Shown here: one piece after another, positions 43,175-53,938 of the stretch
How the letters are laid out: each line of letters begins with the position of its first letter
Numbering within the stretch: position 1 is the first letter of the stretch
Source of the DNA: Saposhnikovia divaricata
Taxonomy: Eukaryota > Streptophyta > Magnoliopsida > Apiales > Apiaceae
Direction: 5' to 3'
NCBI GenBank assembly: GCA_036435485.1
Contig: CM071598.1
Span: 180,058,148-180,122,147, forward strand
Length of the DNA stretch: 64,000 bases
Program-made: the position numbers and the translations under genes
Notes under the pieces: model-generated
What the model was told of the DNA's origin: nothing
Seen by the model: the letters and a program-made list of their open reading frames with translations, nothing else
The model's database searches: none

Positions 43175-46137
43175 TGTAAGAACCCTAATTTTTGTAATAT
43201 TTTCTTTTATATAATATCATGTGACATTGTCAATTTGGAACCTTTCTAGTCATCCCTGTTGTTTGATGGAATTGATTGTCTGAGAAACTATGTTGTTACA
43301 TTCACCATGTAAGATAAAGGGAAGGTTGTTGAAGGCAAGAGTCTTATTGTAAGTAAGATTTATAAAACTTGGGACTTGAGAGTTATTGGAGTATTAAAAG
43401 GTTTATTAGGAATTATGACGAGGAATTATGGATATTCGAGGAATTCACACAATTAAGTACTTAAGGAATTACAAGGGAAATCTCTACGCGACAAAATATT
43501 ATTACGAGAAATTAATTAAGATAAGATACGAATTAAAGATTAAGTGACAAGCATTGGTGGAAGAATAATGATACAAGGAATGATATTGCATGCAAGTCCC
43601 AAGCAACTAAGTAGTTAGGAAAGCAAACTAGTAATACAAAGTGGACAAGAGGAATAGTAACTAGTTGGTACCTTTTTCCAAGGAGACAAGAGGGTATGGT
43701 GGCCTATACACTAGGCTTGTACCATGTGATACATATACACCAATACATATCACCCAACACTTTACACATTATTCAACCAACAACGAAAAAGCAAACACAA
43801 AAACTCTCTCTTCCCCCCTTATCCAACCTTGCTCTCAGCCAAGCACCATTGGAGGAGAAGAAAAATTATTTTCTTCCACTTCTCTTCACTCTTAATTCAA
43901 GGCAAACTTCCTAGGCACTCTACATCATATAAGGAAGGTATACTAAGAATTCCAACCCTTTTCATCCATTAGTTTTCTAGATATAAATTGTTAAAGTTTT
44001 GATGAATAGTAACAAAGTTGAGTTTTCTTTTAGATCTTGGATTATAAGGATTGTAGGAGCTCATCCAAGGTGTTCTTGAGACTTGTAAGGCATACCCAAG
44101 GCGCCTAGATACTCAAGAAGGTATAAAAACCCTAACCCCTCTTGGCCATGTAGTATTTGTGATGTTTAATGTTAGATCCATGATTATTAGTGTAAATCTT
44201 GGACATATAAGTGATGGATGATGTAGATCTTGAGTTTAAGTGTTGTGCATGTGATTTTTAAGCTTGTGGTTAGTGTATGTAACTCCATGTATGTTTTAAA
44301 GTATGATCTTGGTGGTTTAGATGATGGATGTGATGTGTATGTAAGATTCTTGAATGGATAAGTGATATAAGCCTGCTGAGATTTTTCCAGGAACTTGAAC
44401 TGTCTTGTAAGAGGGTTTTGAACCCCCAAATCTTGTCCCCTGAGGTCCTAATATATATTTTTGGAAAGGTATTTGAATGTAGTTGCCAGAAATATAAGGT
44501 TCATGACTAGGTGAAGTATAGATTTTGAGTTATGGCCTGAGAAGTGAAATGTGTTTCTGGATTCCGGACTGCACTAAATGGTCCCCTTGTGAACCTAATT
44601 TAAACCCCTAAAAATTTATGTAGGATCATGGAAAAATTAGACAAGCTAGTAAATGCAGTGGGGAAGGCTACCCAAAAAGAATTGGATTAAAATATGTATT
44701 TTTCGATTTTATAAAAATGCTAGAGTAAAATTCGTGCAAGGGAAAAAGTCGTAAACGGAGTGTGATTTAAGGGTTAATGAATATGATTCGGATATGGTAA
44801 CCAAATTAAGTCGAATAAGTGACGAGCGTAATTGAGTGATGACATGAACCTATAGTGGGGCTAGAGAGTCATAAGACGAAGTCATTAAGTTAATTTTGTA
44901 CCCCCTAAAACCCCGCAATTAAAAGAGATATTGTTAAGGTACTAACGATCGGTTATTGATTATGTATAGATCGTTCCACTCCGCAAGCTCGACCACCCCA
45001 ACCTCACCAAGGCAATTTTACTTTTCAAAACTCACATATATAAGGACTTTCACTGTTGTGTTGTAGTTTTCAATCGTATCGTATGTTTATGCTTATTGAA
45101 GAAATGATGAAATTTGAGATATATGTATATATATGCTTGTACCCCTTGAACTTAGAATGAAATGTTTTCTTCGGGCAACGACTCTAGCAATAGAGTTCGT
45201 AGCGGTCCATATATACCATTGACCGAGGAGCGGTATATTATTATATCGTAATTAAATTGCGAAAACCCGAAGGGTCATTCGGGAAGTATCGTACACTTAA
45301 GTAATTATTTTTATATCTTCATAAATACTCAAAAATACCTATCTTGGATTAAAAGCTCACTTAATTAAATAATTATTTTATTAATTATTAATATTAAATC
45401 TTAAAATATCATTTATTACTTATTGTTCATTATTTTAAAGACAAAGCTAATCCAAGATACCTTTAGCACTTTCAAACTCGAACACTTTCGAACTCAAAAC
45501 ATTTTTTAAAACCCCCGGTCAGGTTTTGCTTCTTGTACGATTTCAAGAATCATCGGTCGACTGATGTCGGACCTCAACTACTCAGTTTTCATTCAAAATC
45601 AAGTTTTAAAAGAAAAAGAAAAAGGGACTCTGGCAGGTGTGGGAACCGTTGACGAACGATTCCCGGGATGTGTAAGCGGCCGTAAGCCAGGTGGTCCATC
45701 AATTATTATTCCGGCCCAGGTGTTGCCGAAGGATGATTACGGATGTAGTTTTCATCGAGGGTGATTACGGATGTAGTTTTCACCGGGGGATAGTTACGGG
45801 TGTAGTTTCTATCCTTCTACCGGTAGAGAATACCCGCGGATTATTGGACTTGGATGTGGCGACTGATCATCGTCAATCCCTGTCAGGTTTTATGTTTTCT
45901 TTAAGTCCCATTCCTCCATTTTGGAAAAATGCTCTGACACTGCTTCTTAGGCTTATGTGCCAAGTTGCTGATAGTGTTCTATTTTGATGAGAAAGATGTT
46001 GACTCTATGCAGTATCTAGAACTGCAAGTTTATTTTAAAAACAAGGGCACGTATTGGTGCACCTTCGAAATTTATCAACAATGGCAAGTGACTTTATAAC
46101 TGATTGATACAAACGAGTTTAATAACTGTTAAACATA
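43175..46137 (+). repeat. 3' LTR of chromovirus E (right end missing)
   Basis: It aligns with 33320-36281 of the 5' LTR with scattered substitutions (roughly 1-2% by eye). It stops at ACATA (46133-46137), where element B begins. In the 5' LTR the sequence continues TGTAATGTTATATTGC, which is not found after B in this window. Confidence 0.93.
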
Positions 46138-46639
46138 TGTTAAATATAATTGATGTGTTTTAATCAGTGTTTAAGTGTTACAGTGAATTATCAGAGTTTA
46201 GCTGGAAGCAGTTAGAGTTTAGGGTAAACTCTGACAGACGGAAGATGGACAGAGTTTAGTAAAGTCTGTCTGGAAGTAGCGCGTACAGAGTCAATAGAAG
46301 ATTTATTATGGAAGCGATATCTTTGAAGATTGGATAGCTATTAAAGAGATCGAGTTGACTTAGGAGACGTGTAACAATCTGTAATTGATATCATTGTATA
46401 GCTGATTGTTAGGAATATCAATTAGAGATTGTATCGAAGTTGTATATTTTATAAATACAGTTAGGTTAACCCTAGAAGGGTATCGTGCAACGAATTATCT
46501 TTATTGTAACCTAGCAGCTCTTTGTGATAGTTTATATCACGAAGATGGTTCTTAATACCAGAAGTTTTTAAGTGCATAAACGTCTTACTTGTTAAACTCT
46601 CATACGAATTTGATTATTAATTGTGTATTCGGCCTAACA
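46138..46639 (+). repeat. 5' LTR of Sirevirus B
   Basis: 502 bp, starting TGTTAAATATAATTGATG and ending GGCCTAACA. It is homologous to 5153-5670 of element A. A TATA box TATAAATA lies at 46450-46457. CAGAGTTTA motifs are again present in the U3 part. Confidence 0.93.
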
Positions 46640-46641
46640 AG

Positions 46642-46654
46642 TGGTATCAGAGCC
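46642..46654 (+). other. Primer-binding site of Sirevirus B
   Basis: TGGTATCAGAGCC, two bases after the LTR, complementary to initiator Met-tRNA. Confidence 0.9.
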
Positions 46655-46700
46655 AATCTGTTACTTTATTACAGGTTAAGAGCCAAACACAACAATAATC

Positions 46701-47326
46701 ATGTCAGCAATTCCTCCACCAACACCTACTATTTCTGAAAAGGCTCCTACTACTGTGAGTCGTTATGAACCAATCAGGGTTCCTATTCTAAGGCCATTAG
46801 AGTATGCCATGTGGAAGGTCAAGATGACTATGTTTCTGGAGGCTACAGATCCAGAATATCTTGATAGGATTTATGAAGGCCCTCACAATCCTACAAAGCT
46901 ATCTGTTGCAACTGCTGGTGAAGAAGCTAAAATAGTTCCAAAGGAAAAGAAGGACATGACTCCTGAAGATCTATCATCAATTGCTAAGGATGCAAAGGTT
47001 AGGCATTTACTGCATAGTGCTTTAGACAATGTTATGTCTAACAAAGTGATTAACTGCACCACTGCAAAAGAGATATGGGATGCTCTTGAAGTCAGATGTC
47101 AAGGAACTGCTGCTATTAAGAAGAATATGAGAAACATACTCATACAAGAGTATGAGCATTTTGAGGCTAAACCTGAAGAGACCATGACAGAAACATTTAA
47201 TAGATTCTGTAAATTGATTAATGATCTGTCATTGGTCAACAAAGAGTATGATCTAGAAGACTCAAATCTCAAGTTTCTTCTTTCTCTACCTGAAAAGTGG
47301 GATGTGAAAAGAACCACTATTAGAGA
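46701..47326 (+). pseudogene. gag: Sirevirus B gag, 5' part (cut by element F)
   Basis: This starts at ATG 46701 and encodes about 208 residues of a copia-type gag (UBN2-like fold). The stretch AKEIWDALEVRCQGTAAIKK and the following LIQEYEHFEAKPEETMTETF region are typical. The reading frame runs into the LTR of element F after AGAGA. The native frame resumes at 55426, where AGA GAC AAC TAT restores the conserved TTIRDNYDL sequence. It forms the particle shell of the retroelement when intact. Confidence 0.92.
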
Positions 47327-48813
47327 TGATAAGTGGATTTTATATCCACTTGGATCGCTTAATTTCGGCTTAAATTGATTGTCTTGGGCTCAAGTTGTTG
47401 TAGATTTGATGTGTTTTGCTTAGTTGTGCAGGATTACGAGAATGTTGACTAAGGTGGATGCTTTTATAATTTTTTGGGAATTAATTGATTAAAATTCGGA
47501 TTTTCGAGAAGGGTTGCACAGTTTACACTGTTTTGGCCATATCTTGAGTTCTAGAAGTCCGTTTTAGGCCCGTAAGCAGTCCACGCGAAGATAACGAGAT
47601 TTCCTATCATTTTAAGATAGTCCAGAGGTCCAATTACGTGGGGAACGTTCCAGTAAATCTGAAGAAAAGTCAGCCACGAATTTTCCTTACAAAACATAAT
47701 CAAATTAGGAAACGTATCTTGCAGAAATTCTATTATAATTCTGTTTTGTATTTTCTTGCTGGGCAAGACTTGTAGTGCCTATTTAAGCACATCATACCAT
47801 TGTAACAGAGATAGACATATTATTAGTTATTATTTTTGTAACATAGCTTAGATCTGCAAGGGAGAAAAGGAGAGAAGGATTCAACGCTAGTGACAAGCAA
47901 CGGATCTAGATCTACTTCAGCCTTTGTGTTATTCTGGATTATAGATTTGTTTTCTTAACTCTTTGTTTATTAATATAATTACTTCTTTTATTCATATCTT
48001 GTTTTATATCATGTTTTCATCAAATCCCATGACGATGAACGGTTCAATTATGAGCTAATCGTTGTCATGGGATTCTAACGGAGTTATCTATGTAGCTTAG
48101 TAGTTTATATGCTTTAAAGATTTATGTGTGGTGAATTCTTGATATCCTTGTATGGTTGTGTTTCATGTATTTAGATGCGTCGCGAACATCTAATTTGTTA
48201 ATCTCTTGCTAAACGAGAGTGGATCTTGAGATTTAGAACTTGCCATGCTAGCATAGGATAGGTTGATGTTTTAACATCATGATTTGTGGCGTAAATAGAG
48301 ATATTATGCTGCCCTATGTGATCTAAGTGGATAACTTGTGCTTAAACCTTTATGTTTTCAAATTCTATAGAGATATAGGGTCTAAACATAATTGGTGTCT
48401 ACCCATCTTCTATCTCTTTTGTGGATGCATGCGTAGTTTGGTATTAGTAAACCGAGAGGTAGCTTTTACTTATTTCGTGTTGTCCGATCAGATATCAAAA
48501 CCATCACATGTATTGATTAAAGGCTGCGACTCTAAGTGAAGTAGATAATGAAGTTAGAATTCCATGTTATTCTCATATAAGTAATTTGATTTTAGATCTC
48601 ATTAGCTAGTTAATTCTAAAATTGCATATTAGTTAAATTTAGTTAATTAAAATCTCAGTTAATTACTTGTCTTAGCAGTGAATTAAGATCATACATTGTT
48701 GAATAGGTGCATTTACTGAAAAGAACCATAACCTGATCCCTGTGGGAACGAATTTGGACTTAACCTTATATATTACTTGTGACCACGTACGCTTGCGTGA
48801 TTTTGTGCTAACA
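47327..48813 (+). repeat. 5' LTR of element F
   Basis: 1487 bp, TGATAAGTGG...GTGCTAACA. A TATA-like CTATTTAAG lies at 47779-47787. It is essentially identical to the 3' copy. Confidence 0.97.
47779..47787 (+). promoter_or_regulatory. TATA-like box of LTR F
   Basis: CTATTTAAG about 450 bp into the LTR, present in both copies (54391 in the 3' LTR). No better match lies nearby. Confidence 0.45.
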
Positions 48814-48819
48814 AGTTTT

Positions 48820-48837
48820 TGGCGCCGCTGCCGGGGA
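48820..48837 (+). other. Primer-binding site of element F (Asp-tRNA type)
   Basis: TGGCGCCGCTGCCGGGGA starts six bases after the 5' LTR. It matches the 3' end of plant Asp-tRNA with about one mismatch and differs from the Met-type sites of B, C and E. Confidence 0.85.
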
Positions 48838-48951
48838 TCATCGGTGTTTTGTTTAGTTTATGTGCTTGTCATCAGTGGTCGTTAGCGTTCACTGACTCGG
48901 ATTTCTTACTTAGTTGTTTGTTTCGTGGTGTTTTCAGGTACTTGAACGTTT

Positions 48952-51396
48952 ATGCGAACACGTTTGCAGGCTCGTAAGGAAAAACTGGCAGAAGACGGTC
49001 TTGTAGTAGATAATCAGAAAGAGGAACTTGAAACTACTGTAGAGATGGCAGAATTACCAGCAGCAGTCAAGGCTTTGAAGGACTATTCGCAGCCAAAGAT
49101 CAATGACATACAATCTAGTATTGTCAGGCCAGCTATTGCAGCGAACAACTTTGAGATCAAGCCGAGCATAATTCAGATGGTGCAGAATTCGGTTCAGTTT
49201 GGGGGTGCTTCTACGGAGGATCCTAACATGCATATTCGGGACTTTATCGAGATCTGCGACACTTTCAAATTTAATGGTGTGTCAGAGGATGCTATCAAGT
49301 TGAGACTTTTCCCATTTTCTTTGAGGGATAAGGCTAAAGGCTGGTTACATTCTCTACCAGCTGGTTCCATTACTACATGGGATGATCTTGCTCAGAAGTT
49401 TCTTACTAAATTCTTCCCTATGGCGAAAACTGCAGCAATACGGAACCAGTTAACTCAATTTCAGCAGCAATCTGGCGAGTCTTTGTGTGAGGCTTGGGAA
49501 CGTTACAAGGAGATGCTTCGTAGGTGTCCACATCATGGCATGCCTGATTGGATGGTTATTAATGGTTTTTACAATGGGTTGGGAGCACAGTCTAGGCCTT
49601 TGTTAGATGCAGCATCAGGTGGAGCTCTGTGGGCGAAGAGCTATGAGGAAGCATATGATCTTATTGAGATGATGGCTGCTAATGAATATCAAAATCCAAC
49701 CCAGAGGCTTTCTCAAGGTAAGGTAGCAGGTGTTCTTGAAGTTGACACAGCTTCAGCTATTGCAGCTCAGTTGAAGGCTCTTACGATGAAGGTGGATTCT
49801 CTTGCTAATTATGGGATTCAGCAGGTGGCTAGTATTTGTGAGCTATGTGCGGGCGCACATGAGACAAGTCAATGTGCTATCTCTTCTGAATCAGCACAGT
49901 TCGTTAGTAATTTCCAAAGACCTGCTGCACCAGTCCCAGCCACTTATCATCCGAACAACAGGAATCATCCTAACTTCAGCTGGAGCAACAACCAAAGTGC
50001 TCAACAACCTCAGCAGTCTTATCAGCAGTTTCAAAGTCAGGAAGCCAGGCCATTCAATCAAGGCTATCAACAGCAGTATGCTCCAAGGGCACCATATCAA
50101 CCTCCTGGATTTCAGCAGCAACAACCCCAGGCTCATGCGGGGCAATCATCTAATGAAAAATCAGAAATGGATGATATGAGGATGATGTTGAAGAACCTTC
50201 AAGCTTCTCAAAAGATCTTGGAAAACCAGATGGGACAGATTACAAGTGCTTTGTTGAACATGCAACAGGGGACTCTTCCTAGTGATACGGAAACAAATCC
50301 TGGCAGAAGGGGGAACAAAGAACAGGTTAATGCAGTGACTTTGAGATCGGGAAAGGTTACAGCAGGCCCTCAATCAGCAGCTGAAGAAGATGAAGATGTT
50401 CAGAATCAGCAGGTTGAAAAATCTGCAGTGCCAGAAATTGAGAAATCTGATTTAGTGGCTGATCAGCTTGATGGTGAGAAGAGCAAGAAACCTGTTGAAA
50501 AGTCTACTCCGGAGCAATCTTCAAAGAATAATCAAATCTATCCTCCTCCTCCGTTTCCTCGACGTGTGCAGAAAAGTCAAGAAATTCAGTTCCAGAAGTT
50601 TATGGATGTCTTCAAGAAATTGTCCATTAACATTCCTTTTGTTGAAGCATTGGAGCAGATGCCGAGGTATGCAAAGTTCATGAAGGATATTTTGTCACGA
50701 AAGAGAAGGTTGGAAGAATTTGAAACAGTGCCATTAACGGAGGAGTGTAGTGCAGTGCTGCAGCAGAAGTTGCCTCCTAAACTTAAAGATCCAGGAAGTT
50801 TTACCATCCCGTGTACTATTGGCAATCTTTCTTTCAGCAAGTGCTTATGTGATTTGGGTGCTAGCATTAATCTCATGCCCTTGTCTGTTTTCAAGCAACT
50901 TGGTCTACCGGAGCCAAAGCCAACCAACATCTCTTTGCAGTTGGCTGATAGGTCAATCACTTATCCTAGGGGCATAGTGGAGGACGTTTTGGTGAAAGTT
51001 GATAAGCTCATATTTCCTGCTGACTTCGTTATCTTGGATTTTGAAGAAGACAAGAAGATTCCCATAATCTTGGGAAAGCCTTTTCTAGCTACAGGCCATA
51101 CTTTGATTGATGTGCAAAAAGGAGAGCTTACAATGAGGGTGCAAGATCAGAGTGTCACCTTTAATGTGTTCAAGGCCATGAAATTTCCAACAGAGGATGA
51201 AGAGTGTTGCAGTGTGGAAATAGTTGATACGGGTCAGAAAAAGAAGTTTGATCAGTTGCTGAGCGAGAAATCGGACAGTTCTTCGGTTCGTGATCTTTCG
51301 AAAGTAAAGCTTGGAAAACTTCCACCACATTTGAGGTATGTCCTTTTGAATAATGAGCTAGTGATTTTTGAAGAGGGGCATGATAACGTGTTGTGA
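48952..51396 (+). CDS. gag: Athila-type gag-protease of element F
   Basis: An intact 814-residue ORF. The retrotransposon gag domain lies about residues 85-220 (KAKGWLHSLPAGSITTWDDL, QKFLTKFFP). A Cys/His motif CELCAGAHETSQC at about 295 is followed by a Gln/Pro-rich region (about 330-400) and a Lys/Glu-rich linker. A retropepsin-like protease carries its aspartate in CDLGASINLMP (about 634). The C-terminus LPPHLRYVLL (about 790) is the segment that normally leads into RT in Athila elements, but here a stop follows. A further 76 in-frame codons (51397-51627) continue after the TGA with a Lys-rich stretch and an ending (RMNGLSVEDGSVILLKPP) that may be a remnant of the pol C-terminus. The product could form particles and process itself but cannot copy or integrate DNA. 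Confidence 0.93.
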   Translation: MRTRLQARKEKLAEDGLVVDNQKEELETTVEMAELPAAVKALKDYSQPKINDIQSSIVRPAIAANNFEIKPSIIQMVQNSVQFGGASTEDPNMHIRDFIEICDTFKFNGVSEDAIKLRLFPFSLRDKAKGWLHSLPAGSITTWDDLAQKFLTKFFPMAKTAAIRNQLTQFQQQSGESLCEAWERYKEMLRRCPHHGMPDWMVINGFYNGLGAQSRPLLDAASGGALWAKSYEEAYDLIEMMAANEYQNPTQRLSQGKVAGVLEVDTASAIAAQLKALTMKVDSLANYGIQQVASICELCAGAHETSQCAISSESAQFVSNFQRPAAPVPATYHPNNRNHPNFSWSNNQSAQQPQQSYQQFQSQEARPFNQGYQQQYAPRAPYQPPGFQQQQPQAHAGQSSNEKSEMDDMRMMLKNLQASQKILENQMGQITSALLNMQQGTLPSDTETNPGRRGNKEQVNAVTLRSGKVTAGPQSAAEEDEDVQNQQVEKSAVPEIEKSDLVADQLDGEKSKKPVEKSTPEQSSKNNQIYPPPPFPRRVQKSQEIQFQKFMDVFKKLSINIPFVEALEQMPRYAKFMKDILSRKRRLEEFETVPLTEECSAVLQQKLPPKLKDPGSFTIPCTIGNLSFSKCLCDLGASINLMPLSVFKQLGLPEPKPTNISLQLADRSITYPRGIVEDVLVKVDKLIFPADFVILDFEEDKKIPIILGKPFLATGHTLIDVQKGELTMRVQDQSVTFNVFKAMKFPTEDEECCSVEIVDTGQKKKFDQLLSEKSDSSSVRDLSKVKLGKLPPHLRYVLLNNELVIFEEGHDNVL

Positions 51397-51627
51397 AGGT
51401 GGAAAGCAGATGATAAGGATGAGGAAATTTTTGTTCAACCGGTTGAGTCAGAGAAGCACCTGAGAGGTGTGAAGAAGAAAAAGAAGAAGATTTGGCCATT
51501 TGGTAGTAAAATTAGGTTGAAATCTGATGGAAGTGATTTGTGGAAAGCAAGCAATCAAGAGGTCAACGTTCGTATGAATGGTCTATCTGTTGAAGACGGT
51601 TCAGTTATTCTTTTGAAACCGCCATGA
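51397..51627 (+). pseudogene. In-frame remnant after F gag-protease stop
   Basis: Seventy-six codons in the same frame as gag-protease, ending at TGA 51625-51627. They contain GVKKKKKKIWPF and MNGLSVEDGSVILLKPP. The composition suggests the fused 3' end of a deleted pol gene. It would be translated only by readthrough. Similarity to the Athila integrase C-terminus is suggestive but not proven. Confidence 0.4.
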
Positions 51628-51637
51628 GTTGAGGAAG

Positions 51638-51688
51638 TAACGTCAAGCTATTGACGTTAAAGAAGCGCTTCGTGGGAGGCAACCCACG
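51638..51688 (+). other. Two tandem perfect hairpins after pol deletion
   Basis: TAACGTCAA-GCTA-TTGACGTTA (51638-51659, 9-bp arms) is followed by CGTGGG-AGGCAA-CCCACG (51671-51688, 6-bp arms). The second, with its GGGAGGCAACCC core, recurs downstream of pol in plant Athila-type elements. It may therefore be an RNA structure retained when the coding region was deleted. Confidence 0.7.
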
Positions 51689-51790
51689 CCTTCGTGAAAA
51701 AAAAAAAAAAAAATTTGTGTGAAAAAAATGAGTGTTGTGAGTGTTGTGTGAAAAAAAAAAAAAAAAAAAAAAAAAAATTATTTCGGGCGT

Positions 51791-51930
51791 GTAACGCAGG
51801 TTGCGCCTGCGTTACGCAGGTTGCGCCTGCGTTACTGGATGTCGCGCAGGCTGCGCCTGCGTTACGCAGGCTGCGCCTGCGTGACTGATCTTTAGGCAAG
51901 CTGCGCCTGCTTTATGCAGGCTGCGCAGGT
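51791..51930. repeat. 20-bp GC-rich palindromic array
   Basis: Six copies of a unit CGCAGGYTGCGCCTGC plus four variable bases (starts near 51791, 51811, 51841, 51861, 51891, 51911). In the C variant GCAGGC-TGC-GCCTGC each unit is a perfect hairpin. The array is bounded by long A tracts (51698-51713, 51751-51777) and a T-rich stretch (51935-51973), in sharp contrast to its GC content. Confidence 0.85.
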
Positions 51931-53938
51931 CCACTTTTTTTTTTAGTTTTTTTTAGTTTTTTTTTTGTTTTTTTCCTTTCTTTTCTTCCCTTTGTAAAAA
52001 AAAAAAAAAAAAAAAAAACCAAAACAAAACAAAACAAAAATTCAAACCCCAAATTTTATCCTAATCCTATTTCAATTCCAAAACCCCCATCTCTCTTCTA
52101 AAATTCTAAACCTATTCTAATTCTTTTTCTTTAATTCATCAAATCCTATTTCTATCCTACATCAAATTTCATACCCACCCAAAATTTTTCCTTTTCACAT
52201 TAATTTTATTCATCCAATCCCTCCATTATATATACACACCCATACATACAAATCCAATTCCTCTTCTATTTATTTAAATTCAATTCTAAAGAGGAATTAA
52301 TTACAAGTTCACCTCTTTGATTCGTACTTGGGTTAAATCTTCTCTAATATTATTTTTATTACGAATTTGTGTTCTTGTAATTGGGGGTTTTGTAGGATTC
52401 TTGTTATTTGGGAGGTGGCTAGTCTATGGAGCACGTACGCCATTATCCTCCACCAGATTCATCCGAGGAGGGTTATGATTCAGCTGGTTAGGTATGTTTT
52501 CTACTTTCCCTCGTATTTACTTCCATTCAATGCGGACATTGAATATTTTAAGTTTGGGGGTGGTTTGAGGGATTAGTAGTTGTTGTTGTATATATATGTT
52601 CATGTAGGATATCATGTTTTGCATGCTTAGTAGTAATTCATTCATGTTATGTTCGTATTATCTACGTTTGTTTCATGTAGGACATCCTATTTTTATTTAT
52701 GTATATCATGTGAGTTCATATTAGTTGCATTGTCATGGCATGCATGTTTCATGATCCCTTAGAACGAGCTAATTCTGATTGGTAGGTAGGTGTCTAATTG
52801 AGTGTGATAATGATGAGTAGAGGGTTGATTTATAGTTTCTATGAAATTGACTTGCATGCTTCAGAAACAAAATCTTTTCATAGTCTCATTGGGTGCTGTT
52901 GAGCTAGGTTGAGATCATGCTTGTTTGGATGTTTTGAGATTTAATCACTTGATTATATTTAGAATTTTCATTATTCCCTTGATGGCCTAGAACAATTAAG
53001 TCTAAGTTTGGGGGAAAACAGGGATTTCATGCTTAAATTGTAAATAATTGTCAATAATGGCTAGGCGTCAAATGGCTAGTAGCCGGCTCATATTTATATG
53101 AGTAGTCTAGGGTTGGAATTGAGAATTCTCATTCCAGATTGCATAAAAAAAAAAAGCAGAAAGAAGAAAGAAAAAAAAAGAGAAAAAAAAATGATGTCAA
53201 TTGTTTATATGCAAAATTAACCAGGGTGAGCTCTTTAATACTCGAGCAATTAAGTTCGCGGGGACTTTGTGCCTTGTGACCTAAGGCTTTTATAGTCTGG
53301 GATCCACTAACCCAACGCTCGCTACATGGGTATTATTGTATAAGCCTTTCGGGGTCTCATCCATTGCACGGTTAAATAAGCATGTTTGTATATTATGTGT
53401 CGTAGTTGTTTAGTAATAAAGCATGAATTTCTGTCTACCTTGGATAAGGATGGAGGTGTTCTTAGGTTATGAAGTGTCTACGGTCTATTCTATTTATAAA
53501 CCTGTGATTGTCTTGACGAAAAGCATGTATGATTTTTGACCTAGTTTTGGGAGTATTTCTGATGAGCATTGCACACACGCACGTTTCTGTTCATGTATTG
53601 TTAGTATACGGGAACTTGGTCGAACTCTATTTGGATTTAGTTGCATTCTTTGAGATATTTGCTTGCTCGTTGGTTTTGGTTAGTTTGAAGGGGATCGTTG
53701 CATTTTTCATTCTAGTTGCATTCATGCATTGCATTGCATTAGGTTAAATGGATTTTGTGGGTACATTCGCTATAGGCCCTCACGAGACCTTACTCGTCCA
53801 CTAGGGCTGCCTAGGGGTTTAAAGGGCTTGTTGCATATGCCAAATGCAACCGTGATCACCTACGGAAGTGGTACTAGCTAGTTAGTTAGTTGTAATTGTT
53901 TATGCTTGAGGACAAGCATCGGTTTAAGTTTGGGGGTG
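51931..53938 (+). other. 3' noncoding region of element F with repeated PPTs
   Basis: About 2 kb with no convincing gene. TAAGTTTGGGGG occurs three times (52549, 53003, 53925); the last copy directly precedes the 3' LTR and is the polypurine tract. A poly(A)-rich patch lies at 53147-53190. Small open frames (for example 52367-52576 and 53529-53747) have no recognisable content. Confidence 0.7.

Larger units (their letters stand above)
33320..46137 (+). mobile_element. Tekay-type chromovirus E, nearly complete
   Basis: The 5' LTR (33320-36809), PBS, intact pre-gag ORF, damaged gag-pol, polypurine tract (43162-43174) and 2963 bp of the 3' LTR (43175-46137) are present. The 3' LTR is interrupted by element B after ACATA. 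The matching point in the 5' LTR is 36281, so about 528 bp of 3' LTR are missing from the window. AAGGA (33315-33319) is the expected left copy of the target duplication in D. D and E belong to the same family, so this element inserted into a relative. Confidence 0.93.

Noticed and set aside
48327..48539. 70-codon open frame in both LTRs of element F
   Set aside because: Identity between copies reflects the very young LTR pair. There is no recognisable protein.
51791..51930. CRISPR-like array
   Set aside because: The units are contiguous 20-bp palindromes without unique spacers, in a plant retrotransposon.
52749..53760. Possible further coding sequence in the 3' region of F
   Set aside because: Only short frames without domain content. 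The region is better explained as noncoding with repeated polypurine tracts.
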